Origin: Schistosoma mansoni
Lineage: Eukaryota > Platyhelminthes > Trematoda > Strigeidida > Schistosomatidae
DNA: 64,000 bases
Assembly: GCF_000237925.1 (NCBI RefSeq)
Contig: NC_031496.1
Location: 22,637,038 to 22,701,037 of the forward strand
Direction: 5' to 3'
Part shown: positions 36,845 through 50,000 of the stretch, in pieces
How positions within the stretch are numbered: the first letter of the stretch is position 1
Layout: every line of letters starts with the position of its first letter
Notes under the pieces: model-generated
What the model was told of the DNA's origin: nothing
The model's input: only the letters and a program-made list of their open reading frames with translations
The model's database searches: none
Translations under genes and position numbers: made by a program

Positions 36845-38840
36845 CGACTTGTGTGTGTTTGGACCCCACAATGAACTGCTTGCTTAACTCTCAATAAACT
36901 TCACATCACGATGCCAAATGTACACATAAGTGTCTTCAGTCAGTCATTACGATCAATTTACTACTCACAATGCGTTGCCTCCAAAACACTGTTCTGCAAA
37001 CTCGAGTATAAGTACTGAAGTGCAGTTATTCTGTGCATAAGAATGCTGACTTAGATATTTCACTTGTATCCACATCACGAATTATATTGTCCGTAATTGT
37101 TTTTATTTGTAACTTAATTGTTCAATAATACGGTAGTAATATTAACCCCTTAACAAACCCACTTACAATTGATATTTTTGAGCACAAAATAAATATTATA
37201 CATCGCACAAGATCTGATTTTCTACTAATGGTCTTATATCGCTATATTGCTATATTATTTACCTTCTTATATATAGATGTCGACTTTCGTCGTTTCGTTC
37301 TACTTTCTATTTTTTCAATGTTACTGTTTTAATTATACGGAATTCGCTTATCATAGTCGATAGGTACCATGACCATCTGACTGAAAGCTTTAGGTTTTAC
37401 TACGGAAACGGTTCGTCATCAAATAGTCATTGAAAATGTGGATATTGTCAGTATGTTTAAAATAATGATTGACTTACTGTTAATATCATTCGCCTGATTA
37501 CCTGCAAAACTACAAGATAGATGTTTCGTTGTTATGATGAATACTTATCAAAACGAAAATATGTTGTATTATGAAAATAAACACCACTTGATCCACCCAT
37601 TACTAGGTCATTTACTTAGGCAGTGGCAAATATACACCAAACATCTCTTCTGTCTCATTCTAACCCATTTTGGTGAATCCTAATGAATTATAATAAGACA
37701 GTTAGTCCCATAAGATTATTTTTAATATGTGTGATTTCGTTTTAACTATTAGTCGAAATGAGTGAACGATCACTGGATATTATGAATGCGTTTTCACCCA
37801 GGGTCGTCGTGTTTTAGGGTTAAGAAAATTTCACTTGTATCAGTCGTGGTGTTTATATATCATATTATATTGCCAAGAGTACATTTTAAAAGTTTGGGAA
37901 ATATATCGGTGTGTTGCATTATTAAACGATGTATTTATTCAAAATAAGGAGGATTCTGAATGGCACTGTGTCAAGTTGGAGAAGAATTTACATGTTATCT
38001 AAGAAGATTATTATGTGTTGTGCGCATCACTAGTTAACGTCATGACACTCCATAGTTCTTGAGCATGTCAAGCAACTAACATTGGTGAATATGGTGGTTG
38101 TCACACAAAATTTTAAATTGCTACTGAAATATAAGACTTCCTATAGCGAGCAGAATAAAAAATTCAGAAATGGTATCAATCTTTGTCCTAGGGAATAAGT
38201 AAGCATTCAATCACATTATATGATCAAAAATACTCATAATTCTGCTTACTCTATTCGCATCGATTGCCATCGCATTCGACTACTGTTTCGATACTATTCA
38301 ATAATACTTATCAGCGACTGTTGACTTGCGACTTATAATGAGACTCTGTTGTTGGTTGAGATATTTGAAGGTTTCTGAATAAACTTGGGCCGAATATTTC
38401 ATTTATTATTCGAAATTTGTTCTCTTAGCAATCTTATCGACCAATTTCTATTCATTGTGCATTTCTTAACCGTGTAGTGGTATTCACTTCTAACCCCTTG
38501 TTCTTCGAACACTGTCATATAATTACTTTGATGATCTAGATTCAATAGGTAACACCTTGATAAAGTCAACGGTGGTGAACGCGAGGACACTGAATCGGTA
38601 CCGCATGGCTCTGTTTCGCAGTCTTGGTCATTCGGACTAAACTGTTCCTATTTGCGTCAAATATATTATTCTTCCGTCAGTTCCATTCTTTTCTTTAGAA
38701 CTGCTAAACATCATGTTGCCAATGTCACCATAGGATGAGTCAGTATAGAAAGTTATGTGACTTCGATGTAAGATCTATAAGACTAGGTGGTCACATTATG
38801 ACAAGTGTTCAATTTTGGGATTAGAGCTATTCTAATAGTA
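36845..38840. other. Gene-free stretch
   Basis: No supported gene. Several short frames overlap on both strands without a recognisable product. Confidence 0.35.
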
Positions 38841-38844
38841 ACAA

Positions 38845-39340
38845 AGGCAAATGTACAGAATTAAGCAATAATTTCACAAACCCAAGACAACTTCTAGCCA
38901 ATATCAAAGTCACACTCTTTAATACGAACGTCATAACAGTCCTACTGTATGGAGCTACGACTTGGAGAACTACCACAACTATCATCAAAAAAGTACGAGT
39001 ATTTATAAACAATTGTTTAAGTAAGATACTCAATGTCCATTGAATGGATACCATCAGCTACAGTCTGTTGTGGGAGAGAACAAACCAGCTCCCATCTGAA
39101 GAGGAAATTAAGAAAAGACGTTGGAGTTGGATAGGACATACATTGCGGGGATCATCAAACTGCATCAGGCGGCAAGCCGTAACTTGGAATGCTGAAGGGA
39201 AAGGGAAAACAGGAAGACTGAGGAACACATTGCGTCCGGAATCGGAAGAAGATATGAATAGGAACTGGGAAGGATTGCCCAGGACAGAGTTGGATGGAGA
39301 ATGTTGGTGTGAGGCCTATACTCCTTTACGAAGGGTAACA
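38845..39340 (+). mobile_element. RTE-type LINE, 3' region
   Basis: Encodes [20 protein letters not shown], the [16 protein letters not shown] block and [12 protein letters not shown]. It then carries a frame change after NWEG that turns the usual C-terminus into a different reading. From about 38893 to 39337 it is nearly identical (I count about two differences) to the opposite strand at about 49909-50357. The GTAA tail is lost. Confidence 0.85.
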
Positions 39341-40461
39341 AGTGCGAAGATGACACAAGTATTTGCAGTTTTACAACACCTTTACCAGTAACACCTATAA
39401 TCGAAACGTGCCCACCCAAAGAAATCGGAAATCAGAAGCGACGAGGTTCGAAGATATATTTGATTGGCTATCAATATATCTAGAAGTGACCGATCTAAAC
39501 CGGCTAGCGGTTGTAGGAGAACTTGAGCACGGTATTTCCACTCTTCATCTGGTCCCGATGCGTGACCGAACTTTCACACCCTTCTGTTTCCGCGCACTTC
39601 ACAGTCCCTATATCTGAACTTGAGATGTTAACTTAACCATCAATGTGACCCAATTGAATTGTTTATTATTTCTGCGTAGTCATACACTGTTAGATATTTA
39701 CCGTTTGAAAGCCACTGCCAAAAATAAGATTAGGTAGGGATATTCTTAAGTCTCGTGCTACATTTAAAATAACACACTTGAAGTTAGCACATGAGTCCGA
39801 ATCCGGTGACGACCAGACATATCTGGGAAGCCGAGGAGTCCTACTATCAGTATTCGTCGTTAAAGATTCTCGCAAAGTAGTAGAAGTAGTTCTTCGTCTG
39901 ACAGATTACGAGATGATGCAGTTGGATGACAAATATATATTTGTCTATCATCAGTCATGAGATAGAATCCAGGAGAATATATACAATATTTGTTTCAGAG
40001 ATTATCAGACATCTTGGATTCAAGTTCGGTGGCGATTTCCCTGGAATCTTACATTACTTTCCTTTTGAAACGTAAAAACACTTTAGAACTGAACAATCCA
40101 AAACCCAGCCATGTATTCCAGATTATGTTTCCGCGATTGACCTTTCAAACCTCCTCTATTTTCACGTAACAATCAAAGTCTTATGTAAACCTCCAAAGGT
40201 AGTGTATATTCAACTTAAGGTATCGTTCAGTTATAAGTTAATGTAATTTCACTATCACTTTAGTTCTGCCAGTACTAGATACGGCATGTAAGCTGTCATT
40301 AACTCTTATGAACTTCAACTTCTGTCACTGATCAATGTAATCAAGTCGAGTCCTCATTAAATATTGATATATTTGTTCGTCTTACATTTGAGTGCTCTCT
40401 ATAATTGAATGAAGGTAAACGACTGACCTTCAAGGGTCGAATGCTCTAGGTCGGTCTCCGC
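39341..40461. other. Region upstream of PRMT5
   Basis: Higher in G+C than the surrounding flank. Two short plus-strand frames (39363-39617, 39778-39960) are not recognisable. The PRMT5 promoter and 5' UTR should lie here. I see no clear TATA box, and an in-frame TAG (40447-40449) precedes the PRMT5 start. Confidence 0.35.
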
Positions 40462-41054
40462 ATGGCTAGAAGACTAGTTGAGAGTATGGTTTCTGAAGCC
40501 CTGGTGGGTCTTGACCTGATTTTCACAAATGACGTTTCTTCACAATATTCTTCAGCTCTCTCGTCTGGGTAAGATTAAACTATTTCATTATTCAATTCCA
40601 GGTTTTCATTTCTTTGCATAGACTTGTTTCATCCAAAATCCATTCTTGAAGATCTGTCGATTACTTCTGTTGGTCCTGATCCACGTTCTGACTTTGCCTA
40701 TGAAAAAAATGGTATGCACTTACTTTCGTTTCCTTCAGACTTTAGGCAAAAGTATCACGAAGTCGTTGGTAGGTAAGTTATCGACGACGATTGATGTTGA
40801 TGCTGACATAATATCCATCCGTCAATCCGGTGCTCAACTATTAATGAAGGAACTTAGTTGGGCTGCACATCTAGGCTTACCTGCCGTTGTCATCAGAGTC
40901 AATCGTCCAACCAATCCTAATCTGGCCAGGTTACTAATAAATTTTATACGTGGGGAATACACCCCGATTAAGGTATTTACTTTGGTTTAGCTAACATTTT
41001 AAAAGGTATGGCTAGTATTTCCATTGGTAATCAACCTCAACGGCTCTAATAAAA
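40462..41054 (+). CDS. PRMT5: PRMT5 exons 1-4, separated by micro-introns
   Basis: Three introns of 33, 34 and 33 bp (40569-40601, 40712-40745, 40973-41005) separate exons 1-4. For intron 2 the frame needs the later acceptor (ACTTTAG, ending 40745), not the stronger-looking CCTTCAG just before it. The earlier acceptor would shift the frame to a stop. Exon 4 is only 49 bp and encodes the VWLVFPLV strand of the TIM barrel. The first intron longer than 1 kb comes only after exon 4. Confidence 0.88.
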
Positions 41055-44000
41055 GTGAGTGGAATTTCAGATCATTCATCTAAATTTTATGTAAGGTCTT
41101 CATTTTCACGCGTAGTTATCATGAAAATTCAAAACATGACGGCGATTTAGTTACTTCACAGTTCATAAGAAAGCAACTCAACCTACGTGTTATGTACTCA
41201 ACAGACATTTAAAAAACGTTTTTAGTTAGTAATTTGAAAATAAAAAACTTCGTGTTTAAAAATGATACTAAGCAAACTGTTCTCGAACTCACTGGCAATT
41301 AATCCTCACAAAGGCAGCTGCGATTAATTGTCCTACTCATTGGTGTTATGAGGTAAACCCTCAAATACAGCGTCTAGTTCGATAAATTGTCCAAGACTTC
41401 AGAACTGACTATTTGCTCCAGAGTTCAGCATGTCTGTTCTTAGACAAACTAATGATTTGTAAATAGAAAAATCTTGTTCGGGGAAACTAATTTCCTAACA
41501 TAAAAAGTCAGATTAATCGCATATTGTGGCATAGTTACTCATTAGTAAATAGTTACATTAGAAGGATCAAGTTTGGTTCTTTAGCTACTTAACTCAATCG
41601 TAATTAACAAACATTTCGTTTGCCCCAGCCGTGTATTGCTGATCGTCCTGTCAATATAAGAGTAATCCACTCATCTAAGTTGTATCTACATTACCATGCC
41701 GGGGTTGTTTAAATTTGAAATTTTAAAACCAAAGCCTTTGGAGCTTTCTAGACAAAGCTTATAACTTTTTCTTACTCAGACTAACACATAGCACCAAGTC
41801 ATCTGATGACTAAATGTAAGAACATACTGTCTTAATGAGACCTGAGGAAACCACTTGTCATTTTGCAAGTTTATCTATTAAGGTTGTCGCAACAGTACCC
41901 AAATAAAGAAACCAGCAAATGTGGGGGTGTTAAGGCAGACATGAGCATAACAAAAGAGAACAGGTTCATAACATTGGAATAATCACTAATTATATAATAA
42001 AGAGTTAATCCTCTGCAATTGCGATTAGCTCTTCGCTATGCCAAGTAGCCCCTTGCTGTAAAGCTTGGCGGTTTGAGAATCTTCCACGAAGTGGTCTTTT
42101 TACCAACCTATTCTTAATGGCTTATAGGTTGTCTGGCAGTTGTTTTTCATTTCACTTTATATTAGCTTTAAGCAGTACATTGTCGTGCTTGACTCCATCA
42201 TGATCTAATTGTTCATAAAATAACCTGCTACTGGTTTTCATTATCCCAGCTAATGCAACGTACTTAAAGTTTTTAGAATTTATTCATGCTATTTATACTT
42301 CGTCGTTGTGGCGAATTTATCAATATGATTTATTCCAGTGAGTAAAATGGACAACAAAGAATCAACACCGGATGAATTATCAATCTACTCACCCTGGCAC
42401 TGGTGGCTAAATCTATCTACTATGACAGCTGACATCACAGATGCTCTTGGCATCGTTCTTGAGATACCAAATGACCTACCCAATGAGTCAGTGATTTCAC
42501 GATGGTTTAGTGAGCCTGTGGTTTGTTTGTTAATCGATACACAACTGTTCCTGACAAATTCCAAGGGCTACCCTGTACTACCAAAGAGTCATCAGTATAT
42601 CATCAGCCGGTTCTTTAAGGTACTTATGAGTTCCCATGCGTTTCTTTTAATGGATATAATAACACGGTTTTGTTACCTCTAGGCAATCACATTTCAGTTC
42701 CTGTTTAGTCTTCGTATGGATTAGTACTGTGTTACAGATGTTTTATAGCTTTGTTTATTCCTTTACACTAACTCATTTGTACCATGACTACTGCTCCTTG
42801 TTTCAAAAACTAAGTATATCTAGCTAGTTAATCAGATTCCTAAAAGCTATAGGGACTGTTAAAATGATAAGTTTGCACAGTCAAGTTGATCTCTTAGGCT
42901 TTCAAGAAGTCAATTATCCGCCAGTGATTCTCTAATTAGAACATTAGTTGACATCCCATAAACACTTGGGTTGTACACCGATTGAAACTAATCGATCTTG
43001 TCTAAAGTTGGATTGTTGGTCACAAAAAGAATACGTTTTGCTTGTAAAATATAAAGGTTGGTGTAATCTGTTATATACAACTATACAAAGAAGTAGATGA
43101 CTGTAAAATACCGACAATAGATTGTTATTAAACCACAAAACTAAAAAGCTAATAAAAATGTAAACTGATCCCGGTAATCGTTCCAATTTCTTCACCTGGA
43201 AAAATTAAAGAAATTCAAGACCTAACTAACTTTAGTGCGAATAAGGCTCTCGTCCTTAAAACCGTCTCTTCACTGTTATCATTGTAAGAACAAATAAATC
43301 TTCGCTTGAACCATATTTCGAGTCTTTGTACCTGAGACTCACATCATCTGGAACAGTTCTCCAGTCTCAATAGATTATATATAACCATGAATTAATCCGG
43401 TTTAATTGTTAGCACTTTAGTTCTAGTGTATCTGGATATTTCATAGAACAGTTGCGTCATCTTTCTGACGTCAAATTCTTAACCTCCTTATTCCATTGAA
43501 GTAGACGATTTCACAAAATTGGTTAATTCAAATGTATTTTTTTTACCTAGACCTTATGTTTGTTGAAAACCATCAGGATCCCGATGATGTTAGACTAGTT
43601 GTTCACTTCCAGCGTAGGATTCTTTATTGGATCAAAATCAATACTTTCACATATTCCCATCAGTAAATTGCTCTTGAGTCACACTTATTAGAAATCCAAC
43701 AATCTGCACCGTTTAATTTAAGTTGATTGGTGTTCCGACACACTTAGTTTCTAATATCACCAGTGGGGATGTGCTCTTGTGTTACATATCACAAATTTCC
43801 ATCACAGCTTGAAAATTTCTATCGTCCAAGAAATCTAATAGCAAATAATTCTGATCAGCAACTAAGATGGAACGTATAGAAATACTGCAAATCAAGAATT
43901 ACCGGATGAGTGGTCAGTCAGTCCTTTTATACTAGAAATAATGGTAGTAACAGCACCGATAAACTACCGCTCACTTTTCACTGATCTAAAATACGATTTG

Positions 44001-47000
44001 TGAAGTCTTTCCATTGGTTGTCCCTTAGTGAACAAGTTTAAATACTAGAATAAAGTTGATAATCATTGCTTCTGAGTTTTTATTAAATTCTTCCGGAGTT
44101 GACTGTTCATGAAAAAGAAACTAAACTCTTCATTGTACAAACTGATTATCAAATACACACCTGTTAAATTCTCATATTTTGTACTAATTCAGTTTATTTT
44201 TGATTTAATAATATAACGGGAAAGTTTACGAATCTCACTTTATAGCTGAATGTACAAATCGTACTGACTGGTGCCTGTCGAAATGATAAAGGTTATACAG
44301 CCTATCAACAATATATTACATGGCTTTGGCAATCTCAAGATGCTCCTGATTTGTATGAAGAACAGTCTAAAGGATTAGAAGATCAATTACAGGTTAGTTT
44401 TATTACACAAACATGACATATTAGTCTACCCAAAGTTTCCTCTTAATTAATGAGCGCAGAAAATCAAAAAAATTGAAAAAAACTTTATTTAATGTTATAA
44501 AATGAATTACATAAACTGATAATAAATGTCATAATCCGTCTGAAAGTTTATTTTACAAAATATACCCATACATTTTATTGACGTCCTCTACTAGGTTCGA
44601 TATTTAGTTGAATAGTACTTTGTATTCTCTCTGCACTATGATGTTAAACCAGAAATAAGTATAACCAATAATTAAAATTATTTGAACACTCCACTTCGCC
44701 TTTCATTTCACAGTTTCACTCATTGTCCTCAATTCATATCATCTATCCCTAATCTTTTCTATCATCACTGATACTGTTACTGCTTCCAATACTATGGTAT
44801 TTGTTTTTATAATTTCATCTGGTTGTACTAATATAATCGATACCCATTACACGCCCCCAAATGCCCTGGTAAGACCGAGAGTGGGGAGGGTCCGCTCTCC
44901 CTCTCGAAATGCTCTCACATGGCCACGCGAATATATAGCCTCTGCCAGGGAAGTCCTACTCACTGCCTTCTCGTGGCATTATTGTTGTTTACGAAATTGA
45001 GAGGACGAAAAGCGAATGTCCGGTGCTTTAACCGGGTTGGTGGACACGGAAAGTCCACCTAGGGGAGTTGGAAAACCCAGATTCCAAACCAATGGTGCAC
45101 ATGGGCTCCAGTATCCTGAAGGAACAAATGGCGTATGAACCAATCGTTGGTCACCGGCTATCATGGGACTGCATCTCCTTAAGATGCTCCACTGCCTTGT
45201 TGACTAGACCTTCAGGTCAAAGGCTCGTGGTGTGGCCCCCTAGGAAAACCACCTGCTTCAGTCTGGGCACCTGAGCAGTATCACAGCTCTCACACAAATC
45301 AAATGAGATTTGTGAGGCGCATATTTATCTGGTGCTTTTTTGTACCAATATTTGTGTTTAAATTAATAATAATAATAATGTTCTACGCTACTAACTGACT
45401 GAAACGGCTTTTCATGTTATGTACCACTCATCATCAGTTGCAAGTAACATCTTTTTGTGTATTTAAATACCCCATTATTTTAACATTGGTTATATTTTTT
45501 TACTTATTATCGTTAGTCCTGATTCCCTGATCATTTATAACTCGGTTCACACACATCAAATTGTATCTAACTAGTCTAAACACTAGTCATGTCATATTCT
45601 GTGTTTATATTTTGCTATTGTTAGGAGCCTTTGCAACCGCTTCGGGATAATTTATCTTCTACAACATATTCAATATTTGAAATGGATCCGTTTAAATATC
45701 AAGCGTATGAAACTGTAAGTCTTTAAATTAGTTTGCTTTATATGGATTATTTCCTTATTTTCTATTTATTCCACAGCTATTTAATATTATTTCCAACGCC
45801 AAACTTATGAGTGAAGCGGGGGATTAGTGGTTGTGGCATTTTACTCTGAGTCACAAGTCTGAGCTTAATCTCATCCATTTCGGCTCGGATAGTATCACTA
45901 AACCTCACACTTAGAGCGTGGCTCATATCCAAATACCTTGTGAATGAGTTAATGTGAGCTTAAAACTTAGATCTAATGGTGATACTGAGGAGTAAACAGA
46001 CAAGAAAGTTAGTGATTGGAGATTCTTTGCCTCGTATTCACTAGCAAATTTCATTTTCATCCTCGAAGAATCTGATGTTTTAACTAAGATATAAAATAAT
46101 ATTTTATGCTTTCAAATAACCATTTGTCGGATTTAATTTGCTCACAAATGTTCTATTTTTTACTCCACAATGCAATTTAGAGATTATTCATTTAAAATTG
46201 TTACAACTTGGTGTTAAAACTTCATTCGTTTAAAAAGTGTAAACATAATGAAACCAATACAGAAACTGGTAACCAATGTAGGTATTTAGGCAAAACATAA
46301 CACATTAAATGGATAAAATTCTAATCAAGAATTACATTTATGATAATGGATCATAATGTTTCATTGATCGATTCTTAACATGTACAGTAAATTTTTTAGC
46401 TTAGTCGTTTCATGTAGAATATGACTGATCAATTGTTTAGTAATAAGTATAACGTCATGAGAATTCATGCATATATCCCTTCGATATGCTTGGATGTCTG
46501 TATTTAACTTAGGGATCATCAATTAAATTTATTTCACCTGACTGATTATCTAGTAATATAGACAGTACATAATATAATAACTTAGAAAAGTAAAACGGGA
46601 AAATTAACAACAAATAACACATTCATATATATTAGTCTATGATTTGACTACAGATGAACATGGTTTACTGTTATGGCTTCATTTCCTTTACTATTAACAA
46701 ACAAAACAAATTCTCAGTATTCAGAAGTATTTTATAAAGAATCTACGTTTTTCCATGATCTGTAAATAAGTTAGATCATTTCCTAAAGAAACTATCAATA
46801 GATTATTGTTATGTTGGGAAAAAATGTTTGGATGTATTGGTCCCTTGTGATCGGGGCATAATTACATGGCAGCAGTTGTATGATCTCCCTCTAGTTTAGT
46901 TATCGATTAGTTCAGCCATATTATTACTACTGGGATGGGTGACCTATTTACCAACTGATGTATGGACCAATAACAACGAATAAGGCCTTAACGCTTATTG

Positions 47001-50000
47001 GTGCTCGAGTTCCTTCTAACCCAGCGGCTAGCCAAGTGACAAGGGTAAGAATAAGACCAGTTTTCTGGCTCATATGTATCTGGTGCCCTTTTGTACCAAT
47101 ATGTATGTGTTTAAATAAATAAATCAAGTTTTCTGTCGTACTCAATCCAATCATGACTTAACACACACGATAATATACTTGATATATCCAACCACAGAGC
47201 AACACAATTAGAGCATTACAATGTGCAAATAACTCAGTGGTAAAAGTTTATTATACTGGCAGTTTTGAGTAAGAAAGTTGGAATTAAGATAAGGTTTCGT
47301 AGATTTTTGCGCAAAATTAAAAGCATAGTGAAAGGTAAAGATTACTTGTATGTTATTAGGATCTAAATAAAATTGAGCAATATTTGGTCCCTACAATGTT
47401 TTGAATTAATGAAAAATATCTATTCTCCAACCAGTGCGCACAACATGGCCCTTAAGCTAAATTACAAGAAGTGCCTGCTCCCGATATATTATTTATTTAA
47501 ACATAAATATTGGTACAAGGAGGCATCGAATAATTATGCGCCACACAAGGCAGTGGAGCAAGGTTAGGAGATGCAGTCCCATGGGAGCCGGTGATGAACA
47601 ATAGGCTCATACGCTATTTGCTTCCTTAGGATCCTGGAGCCCATGTGTACCATTGGTTTGAAATCAGTGTTTTCCAAATCTTCTGAATTCTTCATGTCCC
47701 TTTTTTCTCTTTCCAAATTTATTTCACTCAATCATACTCCTTGAATAACATCTTCAAACCCTAGTCTTTCCGATTACTGCTTATACTTTTACTACCTCTA
47801 CCACTATGGGAATCAAATCGAAAATTGCATCTCTGTGCCAATGTGTTATGGCAACTCGAACTGATGTACGTACGTACGTACGAAGTTCTACGTTGTGACT
47901 GACTGACTAAACTCCCCTTAGTGGATCCTCTGTACCCACCAACCCGGTTAAAGCGCTGGACATTCGCTTTCCGTCCTCTCAATTTCGTAAACAACACCCT
48001 CGCTGCGAGGATTCAGTGAGTAGGATTTCCCTGGGAGTGGCTATATACGTGTGGCCATGTGAGAGCATTTCGAGGAAAGCACACTTTCCTCACCCTCGGC
48101 CGTACCAGGGCATTTGGTGACTATATGTATGTATCTGATGTGATTCAGTGCACAGTCCAAGGGTGTTTATGTAGTTAAATAATATTCTCCCACAGTAACT
48201 CTTAACTCTAAATCTCATCCTTAAATTTCTTAAGTTTATACACAAGAGTCCCAAAGCTTCATTGCATTGTAGCTGATGCTAGTCGGTGCAAAACCTATGA
48301 TATAACCCTAACTCACAACTTCTAACACGTAAAGGTGACCATTTTTGCTATAATAAATAATTCAAAATGTAAGGCTTGATTAATCCTACCTAAACTATCA
48401 TTCCGCTGTAGTTTTTTCTTCATTGTTAGTTGTCTTGTAATTAAGCACTACTGATTAGGTAATAGGTCATTCTAGGTTGTTAGTTTATTATGCTTATACA
48501 GACAAATTACATATGGATCAAAAAAAGCACAGGAATAGAATATAGAAACACAACAGTACAAGTTTCTACTAACCATACAATAAAATATAAATAATAATTC
48601 CTCTCATGATAGTCCTACAAGTTCTACTTTCATACTACTCTTCTCATTAAGTCAGCTATTTGATATGCAATTAGTTTCTAAACAGTTAATTTTGTATGAA
48701 GCACCGGAGATTTATTTAACTAAGTTAAATAAAATTATTTGTGTCAGTAGTAATAGTGTCAAAAGTCGCTTTCTGAGTTTGAAGGAAGTGTTGAAAGGTT
48801 TTGACGCCCCAATAGTTTTCATCGTTCTAATTAGTTTACTCACGTAAAAAAACAACATATCATTTAACGAGTAAGTTCCAGGTTTAAACTCCGATCTACT
48901 TATTTCGTTTCCATTGGTTTCTTTTTCGCAAATCAACGATCTTCCCACGTGATATAAAGCTACCGAAATCCAATTATTTAAATGTCTCCTAGCCTTCACC
49001 AAAGATAGTAATCAATACACGTTGTAAGACCTCAATATAGTTTAAATTATTTCTCGTTATATCCAAAGTACGAGTTGTGTCGTCAAATGTCTCCAAGTGT
49101 AGAACATTAATTTATATAAACGGAAGTCGGGTGAGAATAAACACTCATTATTTTGCCTTTAGTCTAAAGAATTATCTATAATTGAATTTCTTTCCTAATG
49201 ATATCTTTCATTTGCTCTTTACTTCCTTGGTTAGCGTTTTTTTAGCGAGTTGGTTTACTATTGGATGGGGTCTCTAACCCCATATCCAACCCTCCTCCTT
49301 TATCCAGGCTTAGGACCGGCAGTAGCTACAGACAGATTTTTCATTTGCTCTTTAGTACAGTGAAATTTTAATATCGGTTTTGTAAAATCCATTAGTAATG
49401 ATAATATATTTGTAATAATTTAGGCAATTTACAAAGCTCTTTGCGACCGTTTATCCAAATATAATGAATCAAATACAGTTACAGAAAATCACCTTATCAA
49501 GCCTCCACAATCATCACAAACTAAAGAGCATGTAAACGCGTCTATCAATCATAATTCAAATACTTGTCAAGTAGTTATGGTATTGGGTGCAGGTCGTGGT
49601 CCCCTTGTCAATGCGACTATAAATGCTGCTGAAAGAGCTCAATGTAAAGTTCGGATATATGCAGTTGAAAAAAATCCAAATGCATTATGTACATTACGTG
49701 TGAGTTCCTAAATATCTGTTAATGATAATAGAGTTATTTGTATAGAGACAAGTTTCTAGTAAAAAATCTGTTGGCAAGTTATCACCACAACTGTGTTTGT
49801 TTTTAACGCATCTTTAAATCTATCCACGTCTATAAAACTTTTGCAATAACCGTCTGACCAGTTTGCATCTGGCTTAATTAACCACCAGCACATTGATGTC
49901 ACTTATGCCTGTTACCCTTCGTAAAGTAGTATAGGCCTCACACCAACATTCTCCATCCAACTCTGTCCTGGGCAATCCTTCCCAGTTCCTATTCATATCT

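Noticed and set aside
39363-39960. Two plus-strand frames upstream of PRMT5 as extra 5' exons
   Set aside because: An in-frame stop precedes the PRMT5 ATG, the protein aligns from that ATG, and these frames match nothing I recognise. They could be 5' UTR, but that cannot be shown.
44979-45274. Paired frames that also recur at 54.5-54.9 kb
   Set aside because: Both loci are copies of repeat family D; the peptide similarity comes from the repeat.
48712-49002. 96-codon minus-strand frame in PRMT5 intron 7
   Set aside because: No recognisable product and opposed by an overlapping plus-strand frame; likely chance.
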